A stretch of DNA of 62,494 nucleotides from Candidatus Coprousia avicola (lineage in GTDB: Bacteria > Actinomycetota > Coriobacteriia > Coriobacteriales > Coriobacteriaceae), in contig DVMF01000060.1 of NCBI GenBank assembly GCA_018715125.1, positions 1 through 62,494 of the forward strand, given 5' to 3'. This document shows positions 45,752 to 54,503 of this stretch, piece by piece; the stretch's first letter is position 1; each line of letters starts with the position of its first letter. The notes beneath the pieces are model-generated. The model had not been told where the DNA came from. It was given only the letters and a program-made list of their open reading frames with translations, and did no database searches. A program made the translations under genes and the position numbers.

Positions 45752-46921
45752 CTAGCGGGTGTAGACCGTGCGGCCGCCCACGATGGTCCGAACGACCTCG
45801 AGGTCGCCGTCGACGAGCGTGAGGTCGGCATCGCAGCCGCGGGCGATGGCGCCCTTGGTGGGGAGGCCGATGAGGCGCGCCGGGTTCGCGGTCATGAGGT
45901 GCGCGGCGTGCGCCACGTCCGTATCGGCGAACTTCACGATGTTGCGGAGCGCCTGGGCGAGCGTGAGCGTCGAGCCCGCGCGCACGCCTGTATCGGCGAG
46001 CTTCGCGTCGCCGTCCTCCACGACCACGTCGTTCACGCCGAGCTTGTAGTTGCCGTCGGGGAGGCCTGCCGCCATGATGGAGTCGGTGATGGCGACGACG
46101 CGGTCCCAGCCCTTGTCCTTGAGGTAGAGGCGGACGCTGCCGGGGTGCAGGTGGCGTCCGTCGCAGATGGCCTCCACATAAAGGTCGCTCTCGAGCGCCA
46201 CGCCCCAGATCGCGGGGTCGTGCTGATGGAAGAGGCGCATGGCGTTGCCCAGATGCGTGGCGCTTGCGGCGCCCGCCGCCACGCAGGCTTGGGACTGGTC
46301 GTATCCCGCACCGCTATGGCCGATGGCGCACACGATGCCCATGGCGTTGAGCTCGGGGATGATCTTCTCCACACCCGGTACCTCCGGGGCGAGCGTGGTG
46401 TAGCGCACGTGCCCGCCCGAGGCCTCCTGATACTGGCGGAAGAGCTCGGATGTCGCCTCGTGCATGAGCAGGTGCTCGGGCATGGCGCCCTTGTACTCAC
46501 TGGAGAGGCACGGGCCCTCGAGGTGGATGCCGAGCAGCGCCGCACCGTCGTACGGGCCGCCCTCGATGACGCGGCGCGCCTGCTCCATGCACCAGAGCGT
46601 CTGCTCCGGGGTGTCGGTCAGAACGGAGCAGAGCCAGCCGGTGACGCCCTGGCTCGCAAAGAAGCGGCCGATGGTGCGCAGGCCCTCCTCGTCGGCGGCG
46701 TTCACGTCGACGTTGGCCGCGCCGTGCGTATGGATGTCGATAAAGCCGGGCAGGACCGTGAGCCCGGCGGCGTCGAGCTCGGGCAGGCCCTCGATGTTCG
46801 CCGTCTCGCGGGGCAGGCCGGCGATGCGGCCGTCCTTGACGACGACATCGGTCCTCGTCATACCCTCGGGCAGAAGGACCGTCGCGCCCTTGAGGTAGAA
46901 GGAGTTCTCAATTGCAGTCAT
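45752..46921 (-). CDS. nagA: N-acetylglucosamine-6-phosphate deacetylase, copy 2
   Basis: Amidohydrolase of 389 residues with VLPGFIDIHTHGAANVDV, IHLEGPCLS, IGHSGAGYDQS, THLGNAMRLFHQHDP and AITDSIMAAGLPDG, the classical NagA motifs. Linkage 12 bases after nagB indicates a GlcNAc-6-P role, in contrast to copy 1 beside AgaS. GGAGGCC precedes the ATG. Confidence 0.93.
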   Translation of the reverse strand: MTAIENSFYLKGATVLLPEGMTRTDVVVKDGRIAGLPRETANIEGLPELDAAGLTVLPGFIDIHTHGAANVDVNAADEEGLRTIGRFFASQGVTGWLCSVLTDTPEQTLWCMEQARRVIEGGPYDGAALLGIHLEGPCLSSEYKGAMPEHLLMHEATSELFRQYQEASGGHVRYTTLAPEVPGVEKIIPELNAMGIVCAIGHSGAGYDQSQACVAAGAASATHLGNAMRLFHQHDPAIWGVALESDLYVEAICDGRHLHPGSVRLYLKDKGWDRVVAITDSIMAAGLPDGNYKLGVNDVVVEDGDAKLADTGVRAGSTLTLAQALRNIVKFADTDVAHAAHLMTANPARLIGLPTKGAIARGCDADLTLVDGDLEVVRTIVGGRTVYTR

Positions 46922-46933
46922 GTAGGGGCCTCC

Positions 46934-47755
46934 TTAGTAGGCCTGACCGGCGGCGACGCTGTTGACGAAGATCTTCGCGTCGGGGTGGTTCTGCAGAAGC
47001 GTCGCCGGGAAGGCGGCGGTGACCTCACCGTAGGCGGCGCGGCGGACGACGGCGCGGTGCCAGTCGCGGAAGACGCCGAGGCGCACCTTGCGGGCGCCCA
47101 GAATCTCCTTCATGCCGATGGTGACGCAACGGTGGGGCATGTCCTCAAGCGCACCGCCGAGGTCGCCGATGCAGTTGGTGGCACGCGTCTCGGGATGGAT
47201 GGAGAGCACGCGGGTGTCGAGCGCGGCGAACTCCTCCACGGAGAGCTCGGGGTCGGGCTCGTTGAACGCGAGGTGCCCCGTGATGCCGATGCCGCCGAAG
47301 GCGATGTCGACGCCGCCGAGCTCATCGATGACGCGGCCGACGCGGCCGGGGTCTGTGGGGTCGGGGAAGATGCGCTGGTCCTCGGGAACGACGAGCTCCG
47401 GGCGAATCTTGCTGTAGACCGTGCGCTCCATAAAGCCGCGGAACGAGAGCGCGTCGGCGGCGTCGATCCACTCGTCATCGTCGGTCAGGTACTCGTCCAT
47501 GTTGATGAACCAGCAGTTTTTGAGCGAGACGTTGCGCTCGTTCACCAGGCGGACGAAGATGGGGTACTGACCGACAGGGCCTACCGGGCAGATGAAGACA
47601 GTCTTCTCGCCGCGGGCGTTATGCGCCTCGATCTCGTCGACCATCGTGAGGGCCATCTCGTAGAAGATCTCTCCCGAGTCGCCGAGCACCTCGAGCGGAA
47701 TCTTGGCGCCCTCGCCCAGCTGGTCCGCCGGAATGTGATAGTAATCGTGTGCCAT
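46934..47755 (-). CDS. nagB: Glucosamine-6-phosphate deaminase
   Basis: Converts glucosamine-6-P to fructose-6-P and ammonia; 273 residues. Seen are FINMDEYL, the family region GGIGITGHLAFNEPD (here AFGGIGITGHLAFNEPDPEL) and HRCVTIGMKEILGARKV. The start at 47755 has AGAAGGGA upstream. It forms an operon with nagA copy 2 and is separated from the upstream ABC transporter by a terminator. Confidence 0.95.
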   Translation of the reverse strand: MAHDYYHIPADQLGEGAKIPLEVLGDSGEIFYEMALTMVDEIEAHNARGEKTVFICPVGPVGQYPIFVRLVNERNVSLKNCWFINMDEYLTDDDEWIDAADALSFRGFMERTVYSKIRPELVVPEDQRIFPDPTDPGRVGRVIDELGGVDIAFGGIGITGHLAFNEPDPELSVEEFAALDTRVLSIHPETRATNCIGDLGGALEDMPHRCVTIGMKEILGARKVRLGVFRDWHRAVVRRAAYGEVTAAFPATLLQNHPDAKIFVNSVAAGQAY

Positions 47756-47810
47756 GGTGCGTCCCTTCTCGAATCTCGTGTGCGCGACGTGTTTCACGCG
47801 CCGCGGCGCT

Positions 47811-47850
47811 AAAAAAGCGGCCGGCCGATGCGCGCGCATGGCCGGCCGCT
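47811..47850 (-). terminator. Terminator after the ABC transporter operon
   Basis: On the minus strand a GC-rich hairpin (arms about 47817-47829 and 47838-47850) is followed by six T, between the binding-protein gene and nagB. Confidence 0.88.
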
Positions 47851-47893
47851 TGTGGTAAAGCTACAGGTCAGCGCCTGTGCTTAGCGATCTTGC

Positions 47894-48958
47894 CTACTCC
47901 TGCGAAAGAGTGTAGGCCTCCTTCATGATGTCGGTCTTGACGTAGTCCTCGACCGGGACCTCGGCCTCGACGGTACCGTTGTCGAGGAAGACCTGCTGCT
48001 GAGCGGTGTAGTAGCCGAGGATGGTGTCGGTGTCGCCCTGGCAGTCGACGGCGCCCTGCCAGTCGCCCTCGCCGGTGGCGGCGACCATGGTGTCCTCGGG
48101 CACGTCGAGCTCGGAGGAGAGATGCTTTGCGACCTCCTCGATGTTCTCGGCGCGGTACTGCTGGGCCTTGTCGATGGCGGCGCCAAAGCGGGCGAGCACC
48201 TCGGCGTTCTCCTCAGCGTAGTCGGGCAGGCAGACGAAGCTGGAGGGGAAGGCGACCTCGTCGGAGTAATCGGTGTTGGTGCCGAGGACGAGGTAGTTGT
48301 CGCCGAGCTGCTCCTCGATGGTCACGGTGTTGGGCGACCAGGTGGCGGCGGCGTCGATCTGGCCGGAGAGCAGAGCGGTGGTCATGCCCGAGACGTCCAT
48401 CTCGATGGGGTTGATGTCGTCCATGGTGAGGCCGGCGTCGCGGAGCACGAACTGGAGGATGATCTCAGAGGAGGTGCCGGAGGAAACGCCGACGGTCTTG
48501 CCGGCGAGCTCCTCGGCGGAGGCGACCTTCGACTTGTCGCAGACGACGGCGTCGGCCTGCGAGAGCTGGTCGAAGGCGAACACGACGGCGTCGCCGCCGA
48601 TGCAGAGGCTGTGCGCGCCGTGGCCGATCTGGGCGATGTCGATGTCGCCGGACTGCATAGCGGTGATCTCGGCCGGGCCGCCCTGGAACTGCGCGGGCTC
48701 GACGGTGATGCCGTACTCATCGAAGTAGCCCTGGTCGATGGCGGTGAAGAGCGAGGAGGCGGAGCCGAGGTTCGGCATGTAGGCGACGCGGAGCGTCACG
48801 GGCTCGTAGTCGCTGCCCGAGGCGGCGCTGCCGGCGCTGCCCGCAGCGGGGGTCTCGTTGCCGGAGCAGCCGGCGAGGCCCGCGGCGGCGAGGCCGACGC
48901 CGCCGAGACCGGCGAGCACGCTGCGGCGGCTGATCATGAACTCGTTCAGGTTGGACAT
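47894..48958 (-). CDS. Sulfonate/nitrate/taurine-type ABC transporter substrate-binding lipoprotein
   Basis: A 354-residue binding protein of the SsuA/TauA/NMT1 group. The N-terminus ISRRSVLAGLGGVGLAAAGL with lipobox LAGC looks like a twin-arginine-type lipoprotein signal, then a Gly/Ser/Ala linker. Mature features include LRVAYMPNLGSASSLFTAID, GYFDEYGITVE, AMQSGDIDIAQIGHGAH and ATWSPNT. It is the last gene of permease-ATPase-SBP. Substrates of this group include sulfonates, nitrate and pyrimidine precursors; none can be chosen here. Confidence 0.88.
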   Translation of the reverse strand: MSNLNEFMISRRSVLAGLGGVGLAAAGLAGCSGNETPAAGSAGSAASGSDYEPVTLRVAYMPNLGSASSLFTAIDQGYFDEYGITVEPAQFQGGPAEITAMQSGDIDIAQIGHGAHSLCIGGDAVVFAFDQLSQADAVVCDKSKVASAEELAGKTVGVSSGTSSEIILQFVLRDAGLTMDDINPIEMDVSGMTTALLSGQIDAAATWSPNTVTIEEQLGDNYLVLGTNTDYSDEVAFPSSFVCLPDYAEENAEVLARFGAAIDKAQQYRAENIEEVAKHLSSELDVPEDTMVAATGEGDWQGAVDCQGDTDTILGYYTAQQQVFLDNGTVEAEVPVEDYVKTDIMKEAYTLSQE

Positions 48959-48985
48959 GATGTTCTCCTTTTCTTGTACAACCCC

Positions 48986-49032
48986 GCACCTTTCGGTGCT
49001 TTTTCCCGACGTTGCCCGGGCAAATTGCCCGG
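48986..49032 (-). other. Intercistronic hairpins before the binding-protein gene
   Basis: A 5-bp stem with a GAAA tetraloop on the minus strand (48986-48999) and an 8-bp perfect inverted repeat (49016-49023 with 49025-49032) lie in the 108-base gap. They may protect the binding-protein message. Confidence 0.5.
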
Positions 49033-49066
49033 AGGGTGCGGCGCGAGGCGGCGCGCCGCGGCCGAC

Positions 49067-49858
49067 TTACTTGCGGACGGAGAGGTACTCCTGGTAGACC
49101 TGGCCCCAGATCTCGTTCTTGAGCTCCAGGAAGCGCGGGCTCATCTTGGTGGCCTGGTCGCGCGGGTAGGGGATATCGATATCGATGATGTCCTTCACGC
49201 GGCCCGGGCGCGCGCTCATGATGACGCAGCGGTTGCCCAAGATGATGGCCTCTTCGACGTCATGGGTGATGAAGAAGCAGGTCTTGCGCTCCTTCTCCCA
49301 GGTCTCGATGAGCTCCTGCTGGAGCTGGGTGCGGGTCTGGGCGTCGAGGGCGCCGAAGGGCTCGTCCATAAGGAGGACCTGCGGGTTGGTGGCGTAGGCG
49401 CGGGCGATGGCGACGCGCTGCTTCATGCCGCCGGAGAGCTCCTTGGGGTAGTGGTTCGCAAACTCCTCGAGCTCCACCATCTTGAGGTACTTGTGGGCGA
49501 TCTCCTCGGCCTCTTCCTTGGACTTGCCCTGGAGCTTCAGGCCGAACATGACGTTCTTGATGACGGTGAGCCAGGGGAAGAGCGCGTACTGCTGGAACAC
49601 GATGCCGCGCTCGGGGCTCGGGCCGTCAACCGGCTTGCCGTCGACGGTGACCTGGCCCTCGGTGGGGGACTCGAGGCCGCCGATGATGTTCAGAAGCGTC
49701 GACTTGCCGCAACCTGACGGACCGACGACGGTAATGAACTCGTTCTCGTGGATGTCGAGGTCGACGCCGTTGAGCGCAGTCATCTCACCTTTACGCGTCT
49801 GGAACTTCTTCACCACATGGTCGATGTGGACCTTTACTGCTGCACGGTCTCCTGCCAT
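49067..49858 (-). CDS. Sulfonate/nitrate-type ABC transporter ATP-binding protein
   Basis: ATPase of 263 residues, SsuB/TauB/NrtD type. Walker A is GPSGCGKSTLL, the Q loop GIVFQQYALFPWLTV, the signature [14 protein letters not shown], Walker B VLLMDEPFGALD and the H loop FFITHDVEEA. AAAGGAGGT precedes the start, which overlaps the permease end by 25 bases. Confidence 0.94.
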   Translation of the reverse strand: MAGDRAAVKVHIDHVVKKFQTRKGEMTALNGVDLDIHENEFITVVGPSGCGKSTLLNIIGGLESPTEGQVTVDGKPVDGPSPERGIVFQQYALFPWLTVIKNVMFGLKLQGKSKEEAEEIAHKYLKMVELEEFANHYPKELSGGMKQRVAIARAYATNPQVLLMDEPFGALDAQTRTQLQQELIETWEKERKTCFFITHDVEEAIILGNRCVIMSARPGRVKDIIDIDIPYPRDQATKMSPRFLELKNEIWGQVYQEYLSVRK

Positions 49859-50616
49859 CCGGTGAACCTCCTTTCAAGGAAGCGAACAATCTTCTCGAAC
49901 AGGATGCCGATGATGCCGAGCATGATGATGCCGAGCAGCACGACGTCCATCTGGTAGTAACCGCTAGCCTGCTGGATCATCATGCCGAGGCCGCGGTCGC
50001 CGCCGACGATCTCGGAGGCCATGAGCGTCGTGAGCGACGTGGAGAGGCCGAGGCGCGCAGCGACCAGGATGAACGGGGTCGAGGCGGGGATGATGACCTT
50101 GAAGAAGATGTCCTTCTGCTTGGCGCCGAGGACGCGGGCCGCCTTGATGAGGGTGTTGTCGACACCCTTGACGCCCTGATAGATGGTTACAACCTGCACC
50201 AGGAACGCCGCGATGAAGATAACGGTGATCTTGGAGACCTGGCCGATGCCGAGGGCGGCGATGATGAGGAACACGTAGGCGAGCGGCGGGATGTTACGGA
50301 TGAACTGGATCCAGGGCTCGACGATGTGGCGGAACGGGTCGTACCAAGCCATCAGGAACGCGACGGGGATCGCGACGATGAAGGCGATGCCGAAGCCCGT
50401 GAGCACGCGGGACAGCGACGCCCAGGTGTGCTCCCAGAGCACCCCGCTCGCGGCGCGCTCGGCGGCGGCGTCTAGCACCTCGATGGGCGAGGCGAAAACG
50501 GCCGGCCAGGCGCTGTTGGCGGCGAACCACAGCAAGGCGGCGCACGCCAACGAAATCAATACCCACACCCAGTTGGGTATCTTCGCCCAGATGGGCACTT
50601 TCTTCTCGTTCTGCAT
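49834..50616 (-). CDS. Sulfonate/nitrate-type ABC transporter permease
   Basis: Membrane permease of 260 residues with about six helices and the EAA loop VDNTLIKAARVLGAKQKD; FIRNIPPLAYVFLIIAALGIG is typical of SsuC/TauC. First gene of the operon. A LacI-type operator copy lies about 55 bases upstream of its start, and a LacI gene is divergent. Confidence 0.92.
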   Translation of the reverse strand: MQNEKKVPIWAKIPNWVWVLISLACAALLWFAANSAWPAVFASPIEVLDAAAERAASGVLWEHTWASLSRVLTGFGIAFIVAIPVAFLMAWYDPFRHIVEPWIQFIRNIPPLAYVFLIIAALGIGQVSKITVIFIAAFLVQVVTIYQGVKGVDNTLIKAARVLGAKQKDIFFKVIIPASTPFILVAARLGLSTSLTTLMASEIVGGDRGLGMMIQQASGYYQMDVVLLGIIMLGIIGILFEKIVRFLERRFTGWQETVQQ

Positions 50617-50668
50617 CGCGACAAGCTCCTTTCCCGTGAGAACCGATGCCGGAGTCGCTCGCTTGGGT

Positions 50669-50684
50669 ACTTAAACGTATAAGT
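50669..50684. promoter_or_regulatory. LacI-type operator copy 1
   Basis: ACTTAAACGTATAAGT, a 16-bp near-palindrome with CG at its centre as in LacI-family sites, lies just upstream of the ABC permease gene. An identical copy lies 257 bp away. The rest of the divergent gap has no gene I can support. Confidence 0.75.
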
Positions 50685-50925
50685 AGCCGGACGAACCTTC
50701 TCAACAAGCATAGTAGACGCCTTTGAGCGGAATGGATAGGGGGAAGGTTTTCCGTCAAAGGCTAAACCACTATGTTTCACAGGCATTAAAAGGGCAGGTA
50801 AAACCATGGATAAACGCTTTATCATGGCTCAAGGTGCCAATCTCCAAACGGTTGGTTTTGGGCGGCAGGCGGTTTATTTCCCCTTGATTACAAGAAGTCG
50901 CCAGTATCAAATCTGCAACGTGGTA

Positions 50926-50941
50926 ACTTAAACGTATAAGT
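50926..50941. promoter_or_regulatory. LacI-type operator copy 2
   Basis: The second identical copy of ACTTAAACGTATAAGT, located 66 bases before the LacI start codon. It probably mediates autoregulation and control of the downstream aldolase operon. Confidence 0.78.
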
Positions 50942-51007
50942 TCGGCAGCAGACTCTTGCCGCGCACGGCGCGCGTCCGCGCCCCAAAACCGGAGCCAGGG
51001 AGGCGAC

Positions 51008-52078
51008 ATGGCGAAACGCGTGACACTCAAGGACATCGCACGTGCCGCCGATGTCACCACTGCAACGGTCTCGTATGTGATCAACAACACCCCCGGCCAG
51101 TCCATCGCCGCCGAGACGCGCGAGCGGGTGCTGCGCGCCGCCCGTGAGCTCAACTACGTCCCCAATAGCGCCGCGCGTGCGCTGAGACGCCGCCGCTCCG
51201 GCTGCGTGGGCGTGGTGGCCAAGAAGAACCTCGCCGTGCCGCGCTTCTCCCAGACGATCCGCGGCATCCAGAGCCGTCTGGAAGACATGGGCTACAACCT
51301 GCTGCTCTGCACCAATAAGGTAAAGACGGGGGGCATGAGCGACTACCTGGTCGCCTATCTGGAGGGCCGGGTGGACGGCGTCATCTTCCTCGGCAAGGAT
51401 AACGCCGGGCCGAGTGCGGCGAGCGCCGCCGTCATCGAGCGCGACCATGTGCCGCTCGTGACGTTCGACTGCGCCGGCAACTCGCGCATCTACAGCACGG
51501 TGGACTTCGACTACCGCGATGGGGCGCGCCTGCTGACCGAGTGCGTCCTTGAGCGCGAGCCCGACCGGATTCTCTACGTGCGCCCCAACATCGACACGCC
51601 GCAGGAGCGCGATCGCGCCCGCGGCCTCGAGGACGCCCTGGACGCCCATCCCGCCACCGAGCTCGAGGTCGTGACGACGCCCATCACGCTCGAGAACCTG
51701 GATACGTGGGACCTCCGCTATTCGGTGGGCGCAACGCCGGAGGGCGACCGTCTGACGGCGGAGTTCGCCGACACCCTGCGCCGCGCGGTGGCCGGACTCG
51801 AGCGGGGCGACGCCGTCATCGCCAGCTGGTCGGGCTGGACCGAGCCCATCCGCTACCGCTGCCGCGAGCGCGGCATCCTTACCGCCGAGCTCGCCAACAA
51901 CGGTGAGAGCAATTTCTACCCCGACCTCTATATGCGCCTGCCGAACTTCGACGCGGGCGTCGCCTGCGCCGACGAGCTGCTCTCCCTGATTGACGGCAAG
52001 CCGTCGAGCGCGCGCATCCTGCACCTCACCAACGTGCTCGATGGAACGCGGGGCACCTATGGGCCCGAACCTCGGTAA
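51008..52078 (+). CDS. LacI-family transcriptional regulator (copy 1)
   Basis: A 356-residue repressor. The N-terminal helix-turn-helix is VTLKDIARAADVTTATVSYV, with the hinge near LNYVPNSAARAL. The effector domain is divergent from standard sugar-binding LacI members: it has DGVIFLGKDNAGP, IYSTVDFDYRDGARLL and VIASWSGWTEP. It is closely related to the second LacI protein at 60979. It heads the operon with the aldolase starting 48 bases after it. Ligand unknown. Confidence 0.92.
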   Translation: MAKRVTLKDIARAADVTTATVSYVINNTPGQSIAAETRERVLRAARELNYVPNSAARALRRRRSGCVGVVAKKNLAVPRFSQTIRGIQSRLEDMGYNLLLCTNKVKTGGMSDYLVAYLEGRVDGVIFLGKDNAGPSAASAAVIERDHVPLVTFDCAGNSRIYSTVDFDYRDGARLLTECVLEREPDRILYVRPNIDTPQERDRARGLEDALDAHPATELEVVTTPITLENLDTWDLRYSVGATPEGDRLTAEFADTLRRAVAGLERGDAVIASWSGWTEPIRYRCRERGILTAELANNGESNFYPDLYMRLPNFDAGVACADELLSLIDGKPSSARILHLTNVLDGTRGTYGPEPR

Positions 52079-52126
52079 TATCGGCGCCGGACCGTATCCG
52101 GCACTAGCAAAGGAGCTGTGATAGCC

Positions 52127-53281
52127 ATGCCACTCGTCCCCCTGAAGCCCGTACTCGATGCCGCGCGCGCCGGCGGCTATGCGCAGGGTGCGTTCAACGT
52201 CAACGCCGTCTGCCAGGCCAAGGCGGCCATCGAGGTGCACGAGATGTTCCGCAGCCCCGTCATCCTGCAGGGCGCCGACCTTGCCAACGCCTTCATGGGC
52301 GGCCGCGCCGACTTTGCCAACGGCACCGTGGAGGACAAGATCCGCGGCGCCAAGAACATCGGCGACGCGGTTAAGAAGTACGGCGAGAACTCGCCGGTGC
52401 CGGTGGTGCTCCATCTCGACCACGGGCGCGACATGGAGAGCGTCAAGGCGGCCATCGCCGGCGGCTACACGTCGGTCATGATCGACGGCTCCTCGCTCCC
52501 GTTCGATGAGAACAAGGAGCTCACGCGCGAGGTCGTGAAGTACGCGCACGCCCGCGGCGTGTCCGTCGAGGGCGAGCTCGGCGTGCTCGCCGGCGTGGAG
52601 GACCACGTGTTCGCCGCCTCGTCCACCTACACCAACCCGCTCTCGGCGGTGGAGTTCGTGCGCGATACCGGCGTCGACGCGCTCGCCATCTCCTACGGCA
52701 CCATGCACGGCGCCTCCAAGGGCAAAGACGTCAAGCTCCGCCGCGAGATCCCCATCGCCATCCGCGAGTGCCTGGCGCACGAGGACCTCGACTGCGCGCT
52801 CGTGAGCCACGGCTCCTCCACGGTCCCGCAGTACATCGTGCGCGAGATCAACGAGCTCGGCGGCAAGATCGGCGAGGCGCACGGCATCCCCATCGCCGAG
52901 CTTCTGGAGGCCATCCCTGCCGGCATCAACAAGATCAACGTCGATACGGACATCCGCCTCGCCGTCACGCGCAACATGCGCGAGCTTTTCGAGCGCGAGC
53001 CCGAGCTCAAGGAGAGCTCGCTTGCGGGTGTGTGGCAGCTGCTCGATGAGAAGCGCGACCAGTTTGACCCGCGCGCCTTCCTGCCGCCGGTGTACGACCT
53101 CGTCATGTACGGCACCGTCGCCGACGAGGCGCAGGAAAAGCTCGTGGCCGCCATCGAGGCGGGCGTCAAGGAGGCCGTCGGCACGCTCATCGTGCAGTTC
53201 GGCAGCTACGGCAAGGCCCCTCTGGTCAAGGTCGCCACGCTCGACGAGATGGCGGAGCGCTACGCGAAGGAAGGACGGTAG
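52127..53281 (+). CDS. Class II fructose-bisphosphate-aldolase-like enzyme
   Basis: Zinc aldolase of about 384 residues, 100 longer than the copy at 14.8 kb. Metal and catalytic motifs are VLHLDHGRDMES, MIDGSSLPFDEN, VEGELGVLAGVE, YGTMHGASKG and LVSHGSSTVPQ, with INKINVDTDIRLAV near the end. These fit ketose-1,6-bisphosphate cleavage. The context with PFK-, TIM- and PGI-like genes suggests a dedicated pathway. GTG 52118 is an alternative start. Confidence 0.9.
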   Translation: MPLVPLKPVLDAARAGGYAQGAFNVNAVCQAKAAIEVHEMFRSPVILQGADLANAFMGGRADFANGTVEDKIRGAKNIGDAVKKYGENSPVPVVLHLDHGRDMESVKAAIAGGYTSVMIDGSSLPFDENKELTREVVKYAHARGVSVEGELGVLAGVEDHVFAASSTYTNPLSAVEFVRDTGVDALAISYGTMHGASKGKDVKLRREIPIAIRECLAHEDLDCALVSHGSSTVPQYIVREINELGGKIGEAHGIPIAELLEAIPAGINKINVDTDIRLAVTRNMRELFEREPELKESSLAGVWQLLDEKRDQFDPRAFLPPVYDLVMYGTVADEAQEKLVAAIEAGVKEAVGTLIVQFGSYGKAPLVKVATLDEMAERYAKEGR

Positions 53282-53284
53282 CTT

Positions 53285-54445
53285 ATGGCAGGCAAGAACA
53301 TCCTCGTCATGCATGGCGGCGGCCCGACCGCGGTCATCAATGCCTCGCTTTACGGCATCGTGGCCGAGGGCAAGCAGCATGCCGAGATCGCCCACATCTA
53401 CGGTGCGCACGGCGGCCCCTCGGGTCTTGTGAACGGATCCCTCATCGATCTGGGCGCCATGCCCGATAGCGAGCTCGTGCGCCTGCGTGACGCGCCGGGT
53501 TCCGCCATCGGCACGGGCCGCGACGCGCTCGCCGGCCACTATCCGGCCATGGTGGAGCTCCTCATCAAGAACAACATCGACATCGTCATGCCCACGGGCG
53601 GCAACGGCACCATGAACACCTGCGCGCTGCTGCAGGAGGCCGTGAACGAGGCCGGCGCCGACATCCAGGTTATCGGCGTGCCCAAGACCATGGACAACGA
53701 CATCGCCGAGATCGACCACGCCCCGGGTTACGGCAGCGCTGCCCGCTATGTGGCGCAAAGCGTGGGCGAGGTGTGCGCCGACGTGCACAGCATGCCCATC
53801 CACTTGGTGGTGGTCGAGGTCATGGGCCGGTCCGCCGGCTGGGTCGCGGCGGCGAGCGCGCTTGCCTCCGCCTGCGGCCAGGGCGGCCCCGACCTCATCT
53901 ACATGCCCGAGCGCGCCTTTGACGAGGACGCGTTCCTGACGGATTGCCAGCGCGTGATCGACACCAAGCGCGGCGGCGTCATCGTGGCGAGCGAGGGCCT
54001 GCACGACGCCGAGGGCAACCCCATCGTCGATCCCATCATGGAGGTCGAGCGCGAGACCTACTTCGGCGACGTGTCCTCGCATCTCGCCAACCTCATCGTG
54101 GCGAAGCTCGGCTACAAGGCACGCTCCGAGAAGCCGGGTCTTCTCGGCCGCGCCTCGGTGGCGCTGCGCAGCCAGGTCGACGTCGACGAGGCGGAGGAGG
54201 TCGGCCGCGCCGCCGTGCGTGCCGCGCTTGCGGGGGAGACGGCGAAGATGGTCGGCATCCAGCGCGTCCCGGGCGATGCGTATGCCATCGAGACGGACCT
54301 CATCGACGTGGAGCGCGTGCGCCTCATCGAGCGCTGTCTGCCCGACGCCTTCATCAACGAGGCCGGCAACGGCGTCACCCCGGCGTTTACGGAGTGGGCG
54401 GCCCCGCTCGTGGGCGAGCTGCCGCGCTTCGTGAGCTTCCTGTAG
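53285..54445 (+). CDS. PfkA-family 6-phosphofructokinase-like enzyme, atypical active site
   Basis: Member of the ATP/PPi phosphofructokinase family, 386 residues. The phosphoryl-donor loop reads TGGNGTMN, with asparagine 107 where ATP enzymes have GGDGS and related actinobacterial forms GGEGT. The catalytic loop is PKTMDND (lysine 134, aspartate 137), a lysine pattern seen in PPi-type and long actinobacterial enzymes. EVMGRSAGWVA is conserved. It follows the aldolase by 3 bases. The donor and sugar substrate cannot be settled from sequence. Confidence 0.88.
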   Translation: MAGKNILVMHGGGPTAVINASLYGIVAEGKQHAEIAHIYGAHGGPSGLVNGSLIDLGAMPDSELVRLRDAPGSAIGTGRDALAGHYPAMVELLIKNNIDIVMPTGGNGTMNTCALLQEAVNEAGADIQVIGVPKTMDNDIAEIDHAPGYGSAARYVAQSVGEVCADVHSMPIHLVVVEVMGRSAGWVAAASALASACGQGGPDLIYMPERAFDEDAFLTDCQRVIDTKRGGVIVASEGLHDAEGNPIVDPIMEVERETYFGDVSSHLANLIVAKLGYKARSEKPGLLGRASVALRSQVDVDEAEEVGRAAVRAALAGETAKMVGIQRVPGDAYAIETDLIDVERVRLIERCLPDAFINEAGNGVTPAFTEWAAPLVGELPRFVSFL

Positions 54446-54503
54446 CGATACCGGTGGGGGCGGGCCCGGTGTGGGGGCCGCCCCTCCATCTGAAGGAGCG
54501 TGT

